Shown here piece after piece: positions 40,191 to 48,570 of a stretch of DNA of 64,000 bases; within the stretch, counting starts at the first letter, position 1; each line of letters begins with the position of its first letter. Below the pieces are notes generated by a model that was not told where the DNA came from, searched no databases, and saw nothing but the letters and a program-made list of their open reading frames with translations. The stretch spans positions 310,001 through 374,000 of the forward strand of contig NZ_PQGA01000002.1 of the NCBI RefSeq assembly GCF_002917095.1. Reading direction: 5' to 3'. The translations under genes and the position numbers were made by a program. This DNA is from Paraburkholderia eburnea. GTDB lineage: Bacteria > Pseudomonadota > Gammaproteobacteria > Burkholderiales > Burkholderiaceae.

Positions 40191-40952
40191 ATGACGTTCA
40201 AGCCAGTTCTCATTGTTGCGACCGGGCGCACGCTCCCGCAGATCGCCGAATCTCAAGGCGACTTCGGCGAGTGGATTGCCAAAGGTCTGGGCGATACCGT
40301 GTCTCATCGTCTGGTGGATGCGCAAACCGCTGAAGTGCTGCCCGATCCGTCGGGACTTGCCGGTGTGGTGTTGAGCGGCTCGCCTTCGATGGTGAGCGAT
40401 CGCGAGCCGTGGAGCGAGCGCCTGGCGCAATGGCTGACACAGTGCGTCGCTGCGGACGTGCCCGTGCTGGGCATCTGCTATGGCCATCAGTTGCTCGCTC
40501 ATGCGTTTGGCGGTGTGGTGGCAGACAGGGCAAACCGCGATTTCGAGATCGGCACGCATACGATCGAATTGAACGCCGAAGCCCAAAGCGATCCCTTGTT
40601 CAACGGAATGCCGCAACGCTTCGGCGCACAACTGGTCCACCGGCAATCGGTCTCGCGTTTGCCGGCCGGCGCGGTTCTGCTGGCGGGCAGCGAAGGCGAA
40701 GCATGCCAGGCATTCAGGGTCGGGCGGGCCGCATGGGGCGTCCAGTTCCATCCGGAGTTCTCGACGGAGGCAATGCGCGCATACATCCGCGAAATGCCTA
40801 TCGAAGCGCGCGACGAAGGCTACGACGCCGATGCGTTGAGCGCCGGCGTGCGCGCAACGTCCGATGCGGCGAGTCTCTTGCGCCGATTCGCGGCCATCGT
40901 AAGCGGCCAAAGCCATCCGGCGGGGCAAGCCTGCGCGAGCGAGGCCGTGTAG
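40191..40952 (+). CDS. Class I glutamine amidotransferase-like protein
   Basis: 253 residues. Catalytic triad is visible: Cys96 in VPVLGICYGHQLLAHAFGG, and His187 and Glu189 in AWGVQFHPEFSTEAM. The oxyanion/glycine turn is VVLSGSPSMVSDREPWSE. It stands alone without a fused synthetase domain, so it belongs to the GMP-synthase-like / gamma-glutamyl-hydrolase-like group (as in PuuD- or YfeJ-type proteins). The substrate is not clear. It follows amn by 85 bp on the same strand and may share its transcript. Confidence 0.88.
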   Translation: MTFKPVLIVATGRTLPQIAESQGDFGEWIAKGLGDTVSHRLVDAQTAEVLPDPSGLAGVVLSGSPSMVSDREPWSERLAQWLTQCVAADVPVLGICYGHQLLAHAFGGVVADRANRDFEIGTHTIELNAEAQSDPLFNGMPQRFGAQLVHRQSVSRLPAGAVLLAGSEGEACQAFRVGRAAWGVQFHPEFSTEAMRAYIREMPIEARDEGYDADALSAGVRATSDAASLLRRFAAIVSGQSHPAGQACASEAV

Positions 40953-40979
40953 CGGTTCAACGCAAATCGACCGGCCAAA

Positions 40980-41507
40980 CTACTGCCCAAACCCCGTCAG
41001 CCCGATCAAACTCCCCGCCGCCAGCAACCAGAGCGGATGAATCTTCGTGCGGAACGCCAGCACGGCGCATACGCCCGTGACGGCCCACGCGATCCACGAC
41101 GGGTCGGAGGCCTTCGCGATCAGCACCGCGCTCGCGGCCACCAGACCCGCCGTCACCGGCACGAGTCCGCGCTGGGCGATGCGTCGCCACGGCCGGTCCT
41201 TGAAGCGGTCCCACGCGTGCAACGCGGCGATCGTCACCAGCGACGACGGCCCGAACTTCGCCACCGACGTCACGAGCATTCCCGCCCAGCCGGCCACGTG
41301 CCAGCCCACCAGCGTCACGATCATCATGTTCGGCCCGGGGGCGGCCTGCGCGAGCGCGAAGAGCGCGCTGAACTCGCGGGCGGGCATCCAGTGGTGAACC
41401 TCCACGACCTGGCGCTGCATCTCCGGCAGGATGGTGTTGCCGCCGCCGAATGCGAGCAGCGAAAGCTGGCTGAAAATCGTGGCGAGCGCAAGCAGCGTGG
41501 CATTCAT
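40980..41507 (-). CDS. Chromate transporter, second half-protein
   Basis: 175 residues, a single CHR domain with about five membrane segments. The family signature FGGGNTILPEMQRQVVEVHH is near the N-terminus, followed by FALAQAAPGPNMMIVTLVGW (the PGP motif). Together with the preceding gene (overlap of 4 bp, ATGA) it forms a two-gene short-chain CHR system whose halves have opposite membrane topology. The family exports chromate or related oxyanions. It converges on the amidotransferase gene. Confidence 0.9.
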   Translation of the reverse strand: MNATLLALATIFSQLSLLAFGGGNTILPEMQRQVVEVHHWMPAREFSALFALAQAAPGPNMMIVTLVGWHVAGWAGMLVTSVAKFGPSSLVTIAALHAWDRFKDRPWRRIAQRGLVPVTAGLVAASAVLIAKASDPSWIAWAVTGVCAVLAFRTKIHPLWLLAAGSLIGLTGFGQ

Positions 41508-42142
41508 TGCGCGGCTCCCGAGCGACGGGCGGCGCGCGCCGCGACGGCGATGCCGACGGGCGTGAGCACGAGCATGGTCGGCAGGAGCGGCGTGCGCAAC
41601 AGTGCGATGGCGACGAAGCCGAGCGCGGCGATGACCGCGGCTGCGGGATCGCGGCGCAACGGCAGGATGATCTTCAGGGCCATCGATATCAGCAAACCGG
41701 CCGCCGCTGCGGCGAGGCCAACGAACAGATGCCGCACATGCGGATCGTTCTGCGTGCGTTCATAAAGCACCCCAAGCCCGATCACCACCAGCGACGGTCC
41801 TGCGATCAGCCCGAGCAGGCCGGCGAGCGCGCCGCGCCAGCCCTGAAAACGCATGCCGATCGCGACCGACAGGTTGATCACATTGCCGCCGGGCAGGAAC
41901 TGGCACAGCCCGAGCAGATCCGTGAATTCGGCGCCCGAGAGCCAGCGGCGCTGCTCGACGATGGTACGGCGCGCGAGTGGCAGCGCGCCGCCGAAGGACG
42001 TGAAACCCAGGCCGAGAAAACCGAGGAATATATCTTTGACGCCGGGTGTCACGAGCGCGTCGTGGGCGTGGATGTCGGCATGTGAATCGGCATGTGAATC
42101 AGCGCGGGATTCGGCCGGAGCGGGAACAGGATTTTGTTTCAT
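41504..42142 (-). CDS. Chromate transporter, first half-protein
   Basis: 212 residues from MKQNPVPAPAE at 42142; the longer in-frame frame to 42232 lacks homology. A CHR domain with FLGLGFTSFGGALPLARRTI near the start and LGLCQFLPGGNVINLSVAIG (the PGG motif) marks the family. The ~35 residues before the first membrane segment are His/Asp-rich with a short repeat (SHADSHADIHAHD), encoded by a 12-bp tandem repeat. Upstream partner of the second CHR gene. Confidence 0.9.
   Translation of the reverse strand: MKQNPVPAPAESRADSHADSHADIHAHDALVTPGVKDIFLGFLGLGFTSFGGALPLARRTIVEQRRWLSGAEFTDLLGLCQFLPGGNVINLSVAIGMRFQGWRGALAGLLGLIAGPSLVVIGLGVLYERTQNDPHVRHLFVGLAAAAAGLLISMALKIILPLRRDPAAAVIAALGFVAIALLRTPLLPTMLVLTPVGIAVAARAARRSGAAQ
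42075..42098. repeat. 12-bp perfect tandem repeat
   Basis: TCGGCATGTGAA occurs twice in direct succession inside the first chromate-transporter gene and encodes the repeated Ser-His-Ala-Asp of its His-rich N-terminus. Confidence 0.8.
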
Positions 42143-42490
42143 GCGGAGACCTCTGAGGCAAGCTGGGAGCGTAGCGCGAATTGCCGGGCCGCAAAACGAT
42201 TTTTTGGGCGCTCCTTTGTGACCTGGCGTCACAAGCGTGGCACGTTCACTGCCTTCTTTTCGCGCGCTTACCGAAGACGGTCGGTGTTGCCTGGGTAGGG
42301 TGCCGGCTGCGTTGGATGTCGCCGTGCGGCGCGGTCTTCTCGCCCGATGCGTGGCGACAGGTGGGATGCGGGGAGAGCGGGCGGAGCAAGCGCAAACATC
42401 GCGCCTGAAAGCAGGAGGAAAGGCGTGCGGCGCGCAGGACGCGCGCCGCGGACAGATGCAGGACCGGCCCGTGCAAGGCCGGCACCTGCA
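42143..42490. other. 348-bp intergenic region with a long hairpin
   Basis: Between the start of the first chromate-transporter gene and the stop of the LOG-family gene, both on the minus strand. No gene is supportable. At 42455-42492 GATGCAGG/CCTGCATC plus CCGGCC/GGCCGG form a 14-bp interrupted stem that begins inside the LOG-family stop codon. There is no T-run behind it, so it is not a classical terminator. Confidence 0.5.
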
Positions 42491-43246
42491 TCAGAGGTAG
42501 AACATGCGATCTTCGTCCGAATCGGGACGGGCGGGATGTTCCTTGTCGACTTCTTCGCCGCTGTCCTCGTAGAACTTCAGCACCGCTTCGAGCACCTGAT
42601 CGGGATCGTCGATCACCTGCATCAGATCCATGTCTTCCGGATTGATGAGGCCCATCGGCACGAGCGCCGAACGGAACCACGCAAGCAGTCCTTCCCAGAA
42701 CTCGGCGCCCACGAGAATGATGGGTACGTGGCGCGATTTCTTTGTCTGGATCAGCGTGAGTACTTCGGCCAGTTCGTCGAGCGTGCCGAAGCCGCCCGGC
42801 ATCACGATCACGGCGTCCGAGTTCTTCACGAAGGTGACTTTACGCGTGAAGAAATGGCGGAATCGCAGCGAGATGTCCTGCCACTGATTGCCCGACTGTT
42901 CGTGCGGCAATTCGATGTTCAGGCCCACCGAAGGCGACTTGCCGGCATGAGCGCCCTGGTTCGCGGCTTCCATGATGCCGGGGCCGCCGCCGGAGATCAC
43001 GGCGAAGCCCGCATCCGAGACTTTTCGCGCGATCGTGGACGCCAGTTGGTAGTACTTTGAGTCCGGTTTCAGGCGCGCAGAGCCGTAGATGCTGACCGCT
43101 GGCCGGATCTCGGACAGGTATTCGGTCGCCTCGATAAACTCTGCCATAATCGTGAACATCTGCCACGATGCGCGCGCCTTTTTGGCCGTTGCGCGCTCTT
43201 GATCTGCGAGTGAACGCAGACTCGGAATCACTTTTCTCTTGTCCAT
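42491..43246 (-). CDS. LOG-family / TIGR00730 Rossmann-fold protein
   Basis: 251 residues. The two family motifs are intact: AVISGGGPGIMEAANQGA (GGGxGxME) and VIVMPGGFGTLDELAEVLTL (PGGxGTxxE). These are the catalytic and phosphate-binding residues of cytokinin-activating / nucleotide-5'-monophosphate phosphoribohydrolases (LOG). It is of the longer type, with a ~45-residue N-terminal helix region and an acidic tail. Its start codon lies one base from that of polA on the other strand, so each promoter must lie within the opposite gene. Confidence 0.92.
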   Translation of the reverse strand: MDKRKVIPSLRSLADQERATAKKARASWQMFTIMAEFIEATEYLSEIRPAVSIYGSARLKPDSKYYQLASTIARKVSDAGFAVISGGGPGIMEAANQGAHAGKSPSVGLNIELPHEQSGNQWQDISLRFRHFFTRKVTFVKNSDAVIVMPGGFGTLDELAEVLTLIQTKKSRHVPIILVGAEFWEGLLAWFRSALVPMGLINPEDMDLMQVIDDPDQVLEAVLKFYEDSGEEVDKEHPARPDSDEDRMFYL

Positions 43247-43247
43247 A

Positions 43248-46046
43248 ATGCCTGAAGAACTACGCGTGGAAACGAAGCTACAAAATGAGCTGGAAGGTAA
43301 GACCCTGTTGCTGGTCGACGGTTCTAGCTATCTCTATCGGGCCTTCCATGCGATGCCGGATCTGCGCGGTCCCGACGGCGAACCCACAGGTGCACTCTAC
43401 GGCATCATCAACATGTTGCGTCGTATGCGCAAGGACGTTACGGCAGAGTATAGCGCGTGCGTGTTCGATGCCAAGGGCAAGACGTTTCGTGATGACTGGT
43501 ATCCCGACTATAAGGCCAACCGGCCTTCCATGCCGGAGCCGCTTGCCGCACAGATCGAGCCTATCCACGCAGCCGTGCGCGCGCTTGGCTGGCCGCTGCT
43601 GATGGTCGAAGGCGTGGAGGCCGACGACGTGATCGGCACGCTCGCTTGCCAAGCCGAAAAGCTCGGCATGAAAGTGGTCGTTTCCACGGGCGACAAGGAT
43701 CTCGCGCAGCTCGTGACCGACCACGTCACGCTCATCAACACGATGTCGAACGAAACGCTCGATCGCGAAGGGGTGATCGCGAAGTTCGGCGTGCCGCCGG
43801 AGCGCATCGTCGACTATCTTTCGCTGATCGGCGACACCGTCGACAACGTGCCGGGCGTGAACAAGTGCGGCCCCAAGACGGCGGTGAAGTGGCTCACGCA
43901 ATATGGCTCGCTCGACGGCATCGTCGAACATGCGGACGAAATCAAGGGCACCGTGGGCGGTTATCTGCGCGATGCGCTCGACTTCCTGCCGATGGCGAGA
44001 AAGCTCGTCACCGTGGAAACGGCTTGTGATCTCGCTCCGCATCTGGAGTCGATCGAAGCGTCGCTTGCCACGCGCCCCGAAGCGCGCGAGGAAATGCGTG
44101 ACATCTTCGCGCGTCATGGCTTCAAGACGTGGTTGCGTGAAATCAACGAAGCCGGCCAGAACGAGACCGTCGCGGCAGCCGCCAGCAGCGACGTGCAGGA
44201 GCAAGACGCGAACGTGCAGCCCGCGCTGTTCGTCGACGCGCCGCGTCACTACGAAACGATCCAGACGTGGGAGCAGTTCGACGCGTGGCTCAAGAAGATC
44301 GAAGCCGCGAAACTCACCGCATTCGACACCGAAACCACGGCGCTCGATCCGATGCAGGCGAAGCTCGTGGGCATGTCGTTTTCGACGGAGCCGGGCAGCG
44401 CGGCCTATCTGCCGCTCGCGCATCGCGGGCCCGATTTGCCCGAGCAGTTGCCGATCGACGAAGTCCTCGCGCGCCTGACGCCCTGGCTCGAAAGCACGCA
44501 GCACAAGAAAGTCGGCCAGCACATGAAATACGACGAGCAGGTGCTCGCGAACTACGGTATCGAACTTAACGGCATCGAGCACGACACGCTGCTCGAATCC
44601 TATGTGCTCGAATCGCATCGCACGCACGACATGGACAGCCTCGCGCTGCGCCATCTCGGCATCAAGACGATCAAGTACGAAGAGGTGGCGGGCAAGGGCG
44701 CGCAGCAGATCGGCTTCGATGAGGTCTCGCTGGAGCAGGCCGCCGAATACGCGGCGGAAGATGCCGATATCACGCTGCAACTGCACCTCGCGCTTTATCC
44801 GCAGATCGAGCCGGAAAAAGGCCTCGACTACGTCTATCGCAGCATCGAGCTACCCACGTCGCGCGTGCTGCGCAAGATGGAGCGCAACGGTGTGCTGATC
44901 GACACTCAGCGTCTGGAAAAGCAGAGCGCCGAAATCGCGGTGCGTCTCGTCGAGCTTGAAAAGGAGGCCTATGTATTGGCTGAAGGCGAGTTCAATCTCG
45001 GCTCGCCCAAGCAGATCGGCCAGATCTTCTTCGAAAAGCTGAAGCTGCCCGTCGTGAAGAAAACGCCGAGCGGCGCGCCCTCCACCGACGAAGAAGTGCT
45101 GCAGAAGCTCGCGGAAGATTACCCGCTGCCCAAGCTGCTGCTCGAACATCGCGGCCTCTCGAAGCTCAAGTCGACCTATACCGACAAGCTGCCGCGCATG
45201 GTCAACGCGCAGACGGGACGCGTGCATACGAACTACGCCCAGGCCGTGGCGGTCACGGGACGTCTGGCCTCGAACGATCCGAATCTGCAGAACATTCCGG
45301 TTCGCACGGGCGAAGGCCGGCGCATTCGCGAGGCGTTCATTGCCTCGCCGGGCTGCAAGATCGTTTCCGCCGATTATTCGCAGATCGAACTGCGCATCAT
45401 GGCGCATATCTCGGGCGATGAATCGCTGCTCGCGGCCTTCGCGCGCGGCGACGATATTCACCGCGCGACCGCCGCCGAAGTGTTCGGCGTGACGCCGATC
45501 GAAGTGAGCAACGATCAGCGCCGCATCGCCAAGGTCATCAATTTCGGCTTGATTTACGGCATGAGCGCGTTTGGGCTGGCGTCGAATCTCGGCATCACGC
45601 GCGATGCGGCCAAGCTCTATATCGACCGCTATTTCGCTCGTTATCCGGGCGTCGCGCGCTACATGGACGAGACGCGCATGGACGCGAAATCGCGCGGTTA
45701 TGTCGAGACCGTGTTCGGCCGCCGTCTGTGGCTGCCCGAAATCAACGGCGGCAACGGTCCGCGCCGCCAGGCCGCCGAGCGCGCCGCAATCAATGCGCCG
45801 ATGCAGGGCACGGCCGCCGATCTCATCAAGCTCTCGATGATCGCCGTGCAGAAGTGGCTCGACGAGCGCAAGATCGGCACGAAGATGATCATGCAGGTGC
45901 ACGATGAACTGGTGCTCGAAGTGCCCGACGCGGAGTTGTCCGAAGTGCGCAAATGCCTGCCGGAACTGATGTGCTCGGTCGCGAAACTCAAGGTGCCGCT
46001 CGTCGCGGAAGTGGGCGTCGGCGCGAACTGGGAAGAAGCGCACTGA
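43248..46046 (+). CDS. polA: DNA polymerase I
   Basis: 932 residues from ATG 43248 (a TTG at 43239 is in frame but would overlap the divergent start). All three domains are present. 5'-nuclease (1-~290): LEGKTLLLVDGSSYLYRAFH, GVEADDVIGTLA and LIGDTVDNVPGVNKCGPKTA. 3'-5' exonuclease (~330-520) with intact acidic residues in TAFDTETTALDPM, MKYDEQ and YAAEDADITLQ. Polymerase (~550-932): motif A VSADYSQIELRIMAHIS, motif B RRIAKVINFGLIYGMSAFG and motif C MIMQVHDELVLEVP. It does Okazaki-fragment processing and repair synthesis. Confidence 0.97.
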   Translation: MPEELRVETKLQNELEGKTLLLVDGSSYLYRAFHAMPDLRGPDGEPTGALYGIINMLRRMRKDVTAEYSACVFDAKGKTFRDDWYPDYKANRPSMPEPLAAQIEPIHAAVRALGWPLLMVEGVEADDVIGTLACQAEKLGMKVVVSTGDKDLAQLVTDHVTLINTMSNETLDREGVIAKFGVPPERIVDYLSLIGDTVDNVPGVNKCGPKTAVKWLTQYGSLDGIVEHADEIKGTVGGYLRDALDFLPMARKLVTVETACDLAPHLESIEASLATRPEAREEMRDIFARHGFKTWLREINEAGQNETVAAAASSDVQEQDANVQPALFVDAPRHYETIQTWEQFDAWLKKIEAAKLTAFDTETTALDPMQAKLVGMSFSTEPGSAAYLPLAHRGPDLPEQLPIDEVLARLTPWLESTQHKKVGQHMKYDEQVLANYGIELNGIEHDTLLESYVLESHRTHDMDSLALRHLGIKTIKYEEVAGKGAQQIGFDEVSLEQAAEYAAEDADITLQLHLALYPQIEPEKGLDYVYRSIELPTSRVLRKMERNGVLIDTQRLEKQSAEIAVRLVELEKEAYVLAEGEFNLGSPKQIGQIFFEKLKLPVVKKTPSGAPSTDEEVLQKLAEDYPLPKLLLEHRGLSKLKSTYTDKLPRMVNAQTGRVHTNYAQAVAVTGRLASNDPNLQNIPVRTGEGRRIREAFIASPGCKIVSADYSQIELRIMAHISGDESLLAAFARGDDIHRATAAEVFGVTPIEVSNDQRRIAKVINFGLIYGMSAFGLASNLGITRDAAKLYIDRYFARYPGVARYMDETRMDAKSRGYVETVFGRRLWLPEINGGNGPRRQAAERAAINAPMQGTAADLIKLSMIAVQKWLDERKIGTKMIMQVHDELVLEVPDAELSEVRKCLPELMCSVAKLKVPLVAEVGVGANWEEAH

Positions 46047-46268
46047 AGGCGTACTGAGCCCGCACTGAGCCTGGTGAGCGCTCATAACCGCGCGCGCGGG
46101 AATGCACAAGCGGGGCGCTACACATGATCTCAATGTGCCCGCTGCGTCTTGCTGTCGCGTGACCCGTCAGCCGACAATGACCCGAAGGGCGGCGCCGCTG
46201 TGTGATTCGAAGTTTGAGGCGCGCACGCGTCGGCGGTTCTATCGCCCATCGACATGCACGGAGAGTCT

Positions 46269-47612
46269 ATGCATCGTTTTATCGTTGTAGGTGGGGGTGC
46301 AGGCGGGCTGGAGCTGGCCACGCGGCTGGGCGACCGTTACGGCAAGGCGCTCCGTGGCCGCCAGCCGCGCGCGACGGTCACGCTGGTCGACCGCAATCCG
46401 ACACATATCTGGAAGCCGCTGCTGCACGAAGTCGCGGCGGGCAGCATGGACCCGTTCACGCAGGAACTCGAATATGCGGCGCAGGCGCGCTGGCATGGCT
46501 TCGAGTTTCAGCAGGGCGAACTGGTCGAACTCGACCGCGCGGCCAGGCGCATCACCATCGGCGCGGTGCCGGACGAAGACGGCGCTGCGATGCTACCGGA
46601 GCGCTCGCTCGAATACGACACACTCGTGCTCGCCATCGGCAGCACGACGCATTTTTTCGGCGTGCCGGGCGCGGCGGAAAACTCCATCGCGCTGGATACC
46701 GTCGAGCAGGCCGAGCGCTTTCGCAAGCGCCTGATCGCGGCGTGCGTGCGCGCCGAGCATCAGACCGATCCCGTCACCACGCGCGATCACGAGGGCAAGG
46801 AGGAGCCGCGCGTGCAGGTGGCGATCGTCGGCGCGGGGGCAACGGGCGTGGAATTGTCCGCCGAGTTGCGCAATACCGCGCAGGTGTTGTCGGCTTATGG
46901 GCTGCACAAGCTCGATCCGGGTCATGACGTGGGTATTGCGCTGATCGAATCGGGGCCGCGCATTTTGCCGGCGCTGCCCGAGCGCGTGTCGACGGCGACG
47001 GCGGAACTGCTGCTCAAGCTCGGCGTGCGTATTCTCACCGGCGAGCGCGTGACGGAGGTGGCGCCCGGCGTCGTGCGCACGGCGAGCGGCAAGGCTATCC
47101 GCGCCGATCTCACTGTCTGGGCCGCGGGCATCAAGGCGCCGGCGGTGCTCTCGCAACTCGACGGCCTGCCGGTCAACAAGCTCGGGCAACTGGTCGTGCG
47201 CCGCACGCTGCAAACCGAAATCGACGCTAACGTCTTCGCACTCGGCGACTGCGCGGCGTGCGTATGGCCCGGCACCGAACGCAACGTGCCGCCGCGCGCC
47301 CAGGCCGCGCATCAGCAGGCCTCGTTCCTGTTCAAGTCGATGGGCAACCTGCTCGATGGACGGCCATTGCCCGAATTCACCTATCGCGACTTTGGCTCGC
47401 TGGTTTCGCTGGGACACTTCAGCGCGGTCGGCAATCTGATGGGCGGCTTGATCGGCGGCAGCATGCTGATCGAGGGGCTGTTCGCGCGCTTCATGTACAT
47501 GTCGCTGTACCGGCTGCATATCGCGGCGCTGCATGGCTATGCGCGCATGGTGCTGGACACCGTCGCGCACTGGCTGCGGCGCACGACGCTGCCGCGCGTC
47601 AAGCTGCACTGA
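46269..47612 (+). CDS. ndh: Type II NADH dehydrogenase / FAD-dependent oxidoreductase
   Basis: 447 residues. Start at 46269 (MHRFIVVGGGAGGLEL) because CGGAGA lies just upstream; an in-frame ATG at 46254 is less likely. The FAD-binding Rossmann motif VVGGGAGGLELATRLGDRYG is at the N-terminus. The NADH-binding motif VAIVGAGATGVELSAELRN is near residue 185, and the second FAD contact is VFALGDCAACVWPGTERN. The C-terminal amphipathic region (~380-447) fits peripheral membrane binding. It oxidises NADH to reduce quinone without pumping protons. Terminator 47620-47644 follows. Confidence 0.9.
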   Translation: MHRFIVVGGGAGGLELATRLGDRYGKALRGRQPRATVTLVDRNPTHIWKPLLHEVAAGSMDPFTQELEYAAQARWHGFEFQQGELVELDRAARRITIGAVPDEDGAAMLPERSLEYDTLVLAIGSTTHFFGVPGAAENSIALDTVEQAERFRKRLIAACVRAEHQTDPVTTRDHEGKEEPRVQVAIVGAGATGVELSAELRNTAQVLSAYGLHKLDPGHDVGIALIESGPRILPALPERVSTATAELLLKLGVRILTGERVTEVAPGVVRTASGKAIRADLTVWAAGIKAPAVLSQLDGLPVNKLGQLVVRRTLQTEIDANVFALGDCAACVWPGTERNVPPRAQAAHQQASFLFKSMGNLLDGRPLPEFTYRDFGSLVSLGHFSAVGNLMGGLIGGSMLIEGLFARFMYMSLYRLHIAALHGYARMVLDTVAHWLRRTTLPRVKLH

Positions 47613-47619
47613 TTCGACC

Positions 47620-47644
47620 ATGCGCCTGCGGGCGCATTTTTTTT
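47620..47644 (+). terminator. Rho-independent terminator after ndh
   Basis: ATGCGCC / GGCGCAT forms a perfect 7-bp stem with a TGCG loop, followed by seven or more T. It separates ndh from the next gene. Confidence 0.85.
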
Positions 47645-47673
47645 GGCGCTGTTTTTATCGCAAGGAGCGTTGC

Positions 47674-48546
47674 ATGCTCAAGCCTGAAATCGATAGCCTC
47701 GTCCCGCACGTGCCGTTCGATCGGCGCACGTTTATCAAGGCCGCGCTCGGCACGGGTTTTGCCGCCGCCGTGCTGCCGGTTTCCGCGCAGACCATTCATA
47801 CGGATACCGAAGGATTGGATGCCGGCGAAATCGGCTTCCAGTCGGGCGGCACGCTGGTGCCCGCGTATCGTGCGCAGCCGCGCGGCAAGACGCATTTGCC
47901 CGTCATCATCGTGATTCACGAGATTTTTGGCGTGCATGAGCATATCGCCGATGTGTGTCGCCGTTTCGCGAAGCTCGGTTATCTGGCCATCGCGCCGGAC
48001 TTTTTCGTGCGCGAGGGCGATGCCTCCGTGTACCCGACGATCCAGCAGATCACCCAGAACATCGCGAGCAAGGTGCCCGATCCGCAGGTGATGGGCGATA
48101 TCGACGCGGCCATCGCATGGGCGGGCGAGCACGGCGGCGATACGACGCGCGTGGGCATCAATGGCTTTTGCTGGGGCGGCCGCTACGCGTGGCTTTATGC
48201 GGAGCACAACCCGCGCGTGAAGGCGGCGGTGGCGTGGTACGGGCGCGTGGCGGGGGATCACACGGCGAACGCGCCGCAGAATCCGCTCGATCTCGCGGGC
48301 ACGCTGCAGGTGCCCGTGCTGGGCCTCTATGGGCGGCAGGACACCAGTATTCCGCAGGACACGCTGGAGCAGATGAAAGCGGCGGTCGCACAGGGGCCGC
48401 AAGGCGGGCGCGGCTCGCAGATCGTCGTCTATGACGACGCGGGCCACGCTTTTTTTGCCGATTACCGGCCGAGCTATCGCAAGGCCGACGCCGAGGACGG
48501 GTGGAAGCGCACGATTGCGTGGTTCAAGGGACACGGCGTCGGTTGA
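47674..48546 (+). CDS. Dienelactone-hydrolase-family protein with Tat signal
   Basis: 290 residues from ATG 47674 with AAGGAG ten bases upstream. The N-terminus has a twin-arginine motif followed by a hydrophobic stretch and an ASA-like end (FDRRTFIKAALGTGF, AAAVLPVSA), so export by Tat is likely. The alpha/beta-hydrolase domain has the DLH triad: Cys in GINGFCWGGRYAW, Asp in GLYGRQDTSIPQ and His in YDDAGHAFFADYRP. The substrate is not known; carboxymethylenebutenolidase activity is typical of the cytoplasmic family members. Confidence 0.88.
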   Translation: MLKPEIDSLVPHVPFDRRTFIKAALGTGFAAAVLPVSAQTIHTDTEGLDAGEIGFQSGGTLVPAYRAQPRGKTHLPVIIVIHEIFGVHEHIADVCRRFAKLGYLAIAPDFFVREGDASVYPTIQQITQNIASKVPDPQVMGDIDAAIAWAGEHGGDTTRVGINGFCWGGRYAWLYAEHNPRVKAAVAWYGRVAGDHTANAPQNPLDLAGTLQVPVLGLYGRQDTSIPQDTLEQMKAAVAQGPQGGRGSQIVVYDDAGHAFFADYRPSYRKADAEDGWKRTIAWFKGHGVG

Positions 48547-48570
48547 TGCCGACGCCGTGTTGACGCAGGT

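Noticed and set aside
42409..42460. Possible CRISPR or repeat array from the GCGCGC-rich stretch
   Set aside because: Only a GC-rich self-complementary stretch; there are no regularly spaced repeats or spacers.
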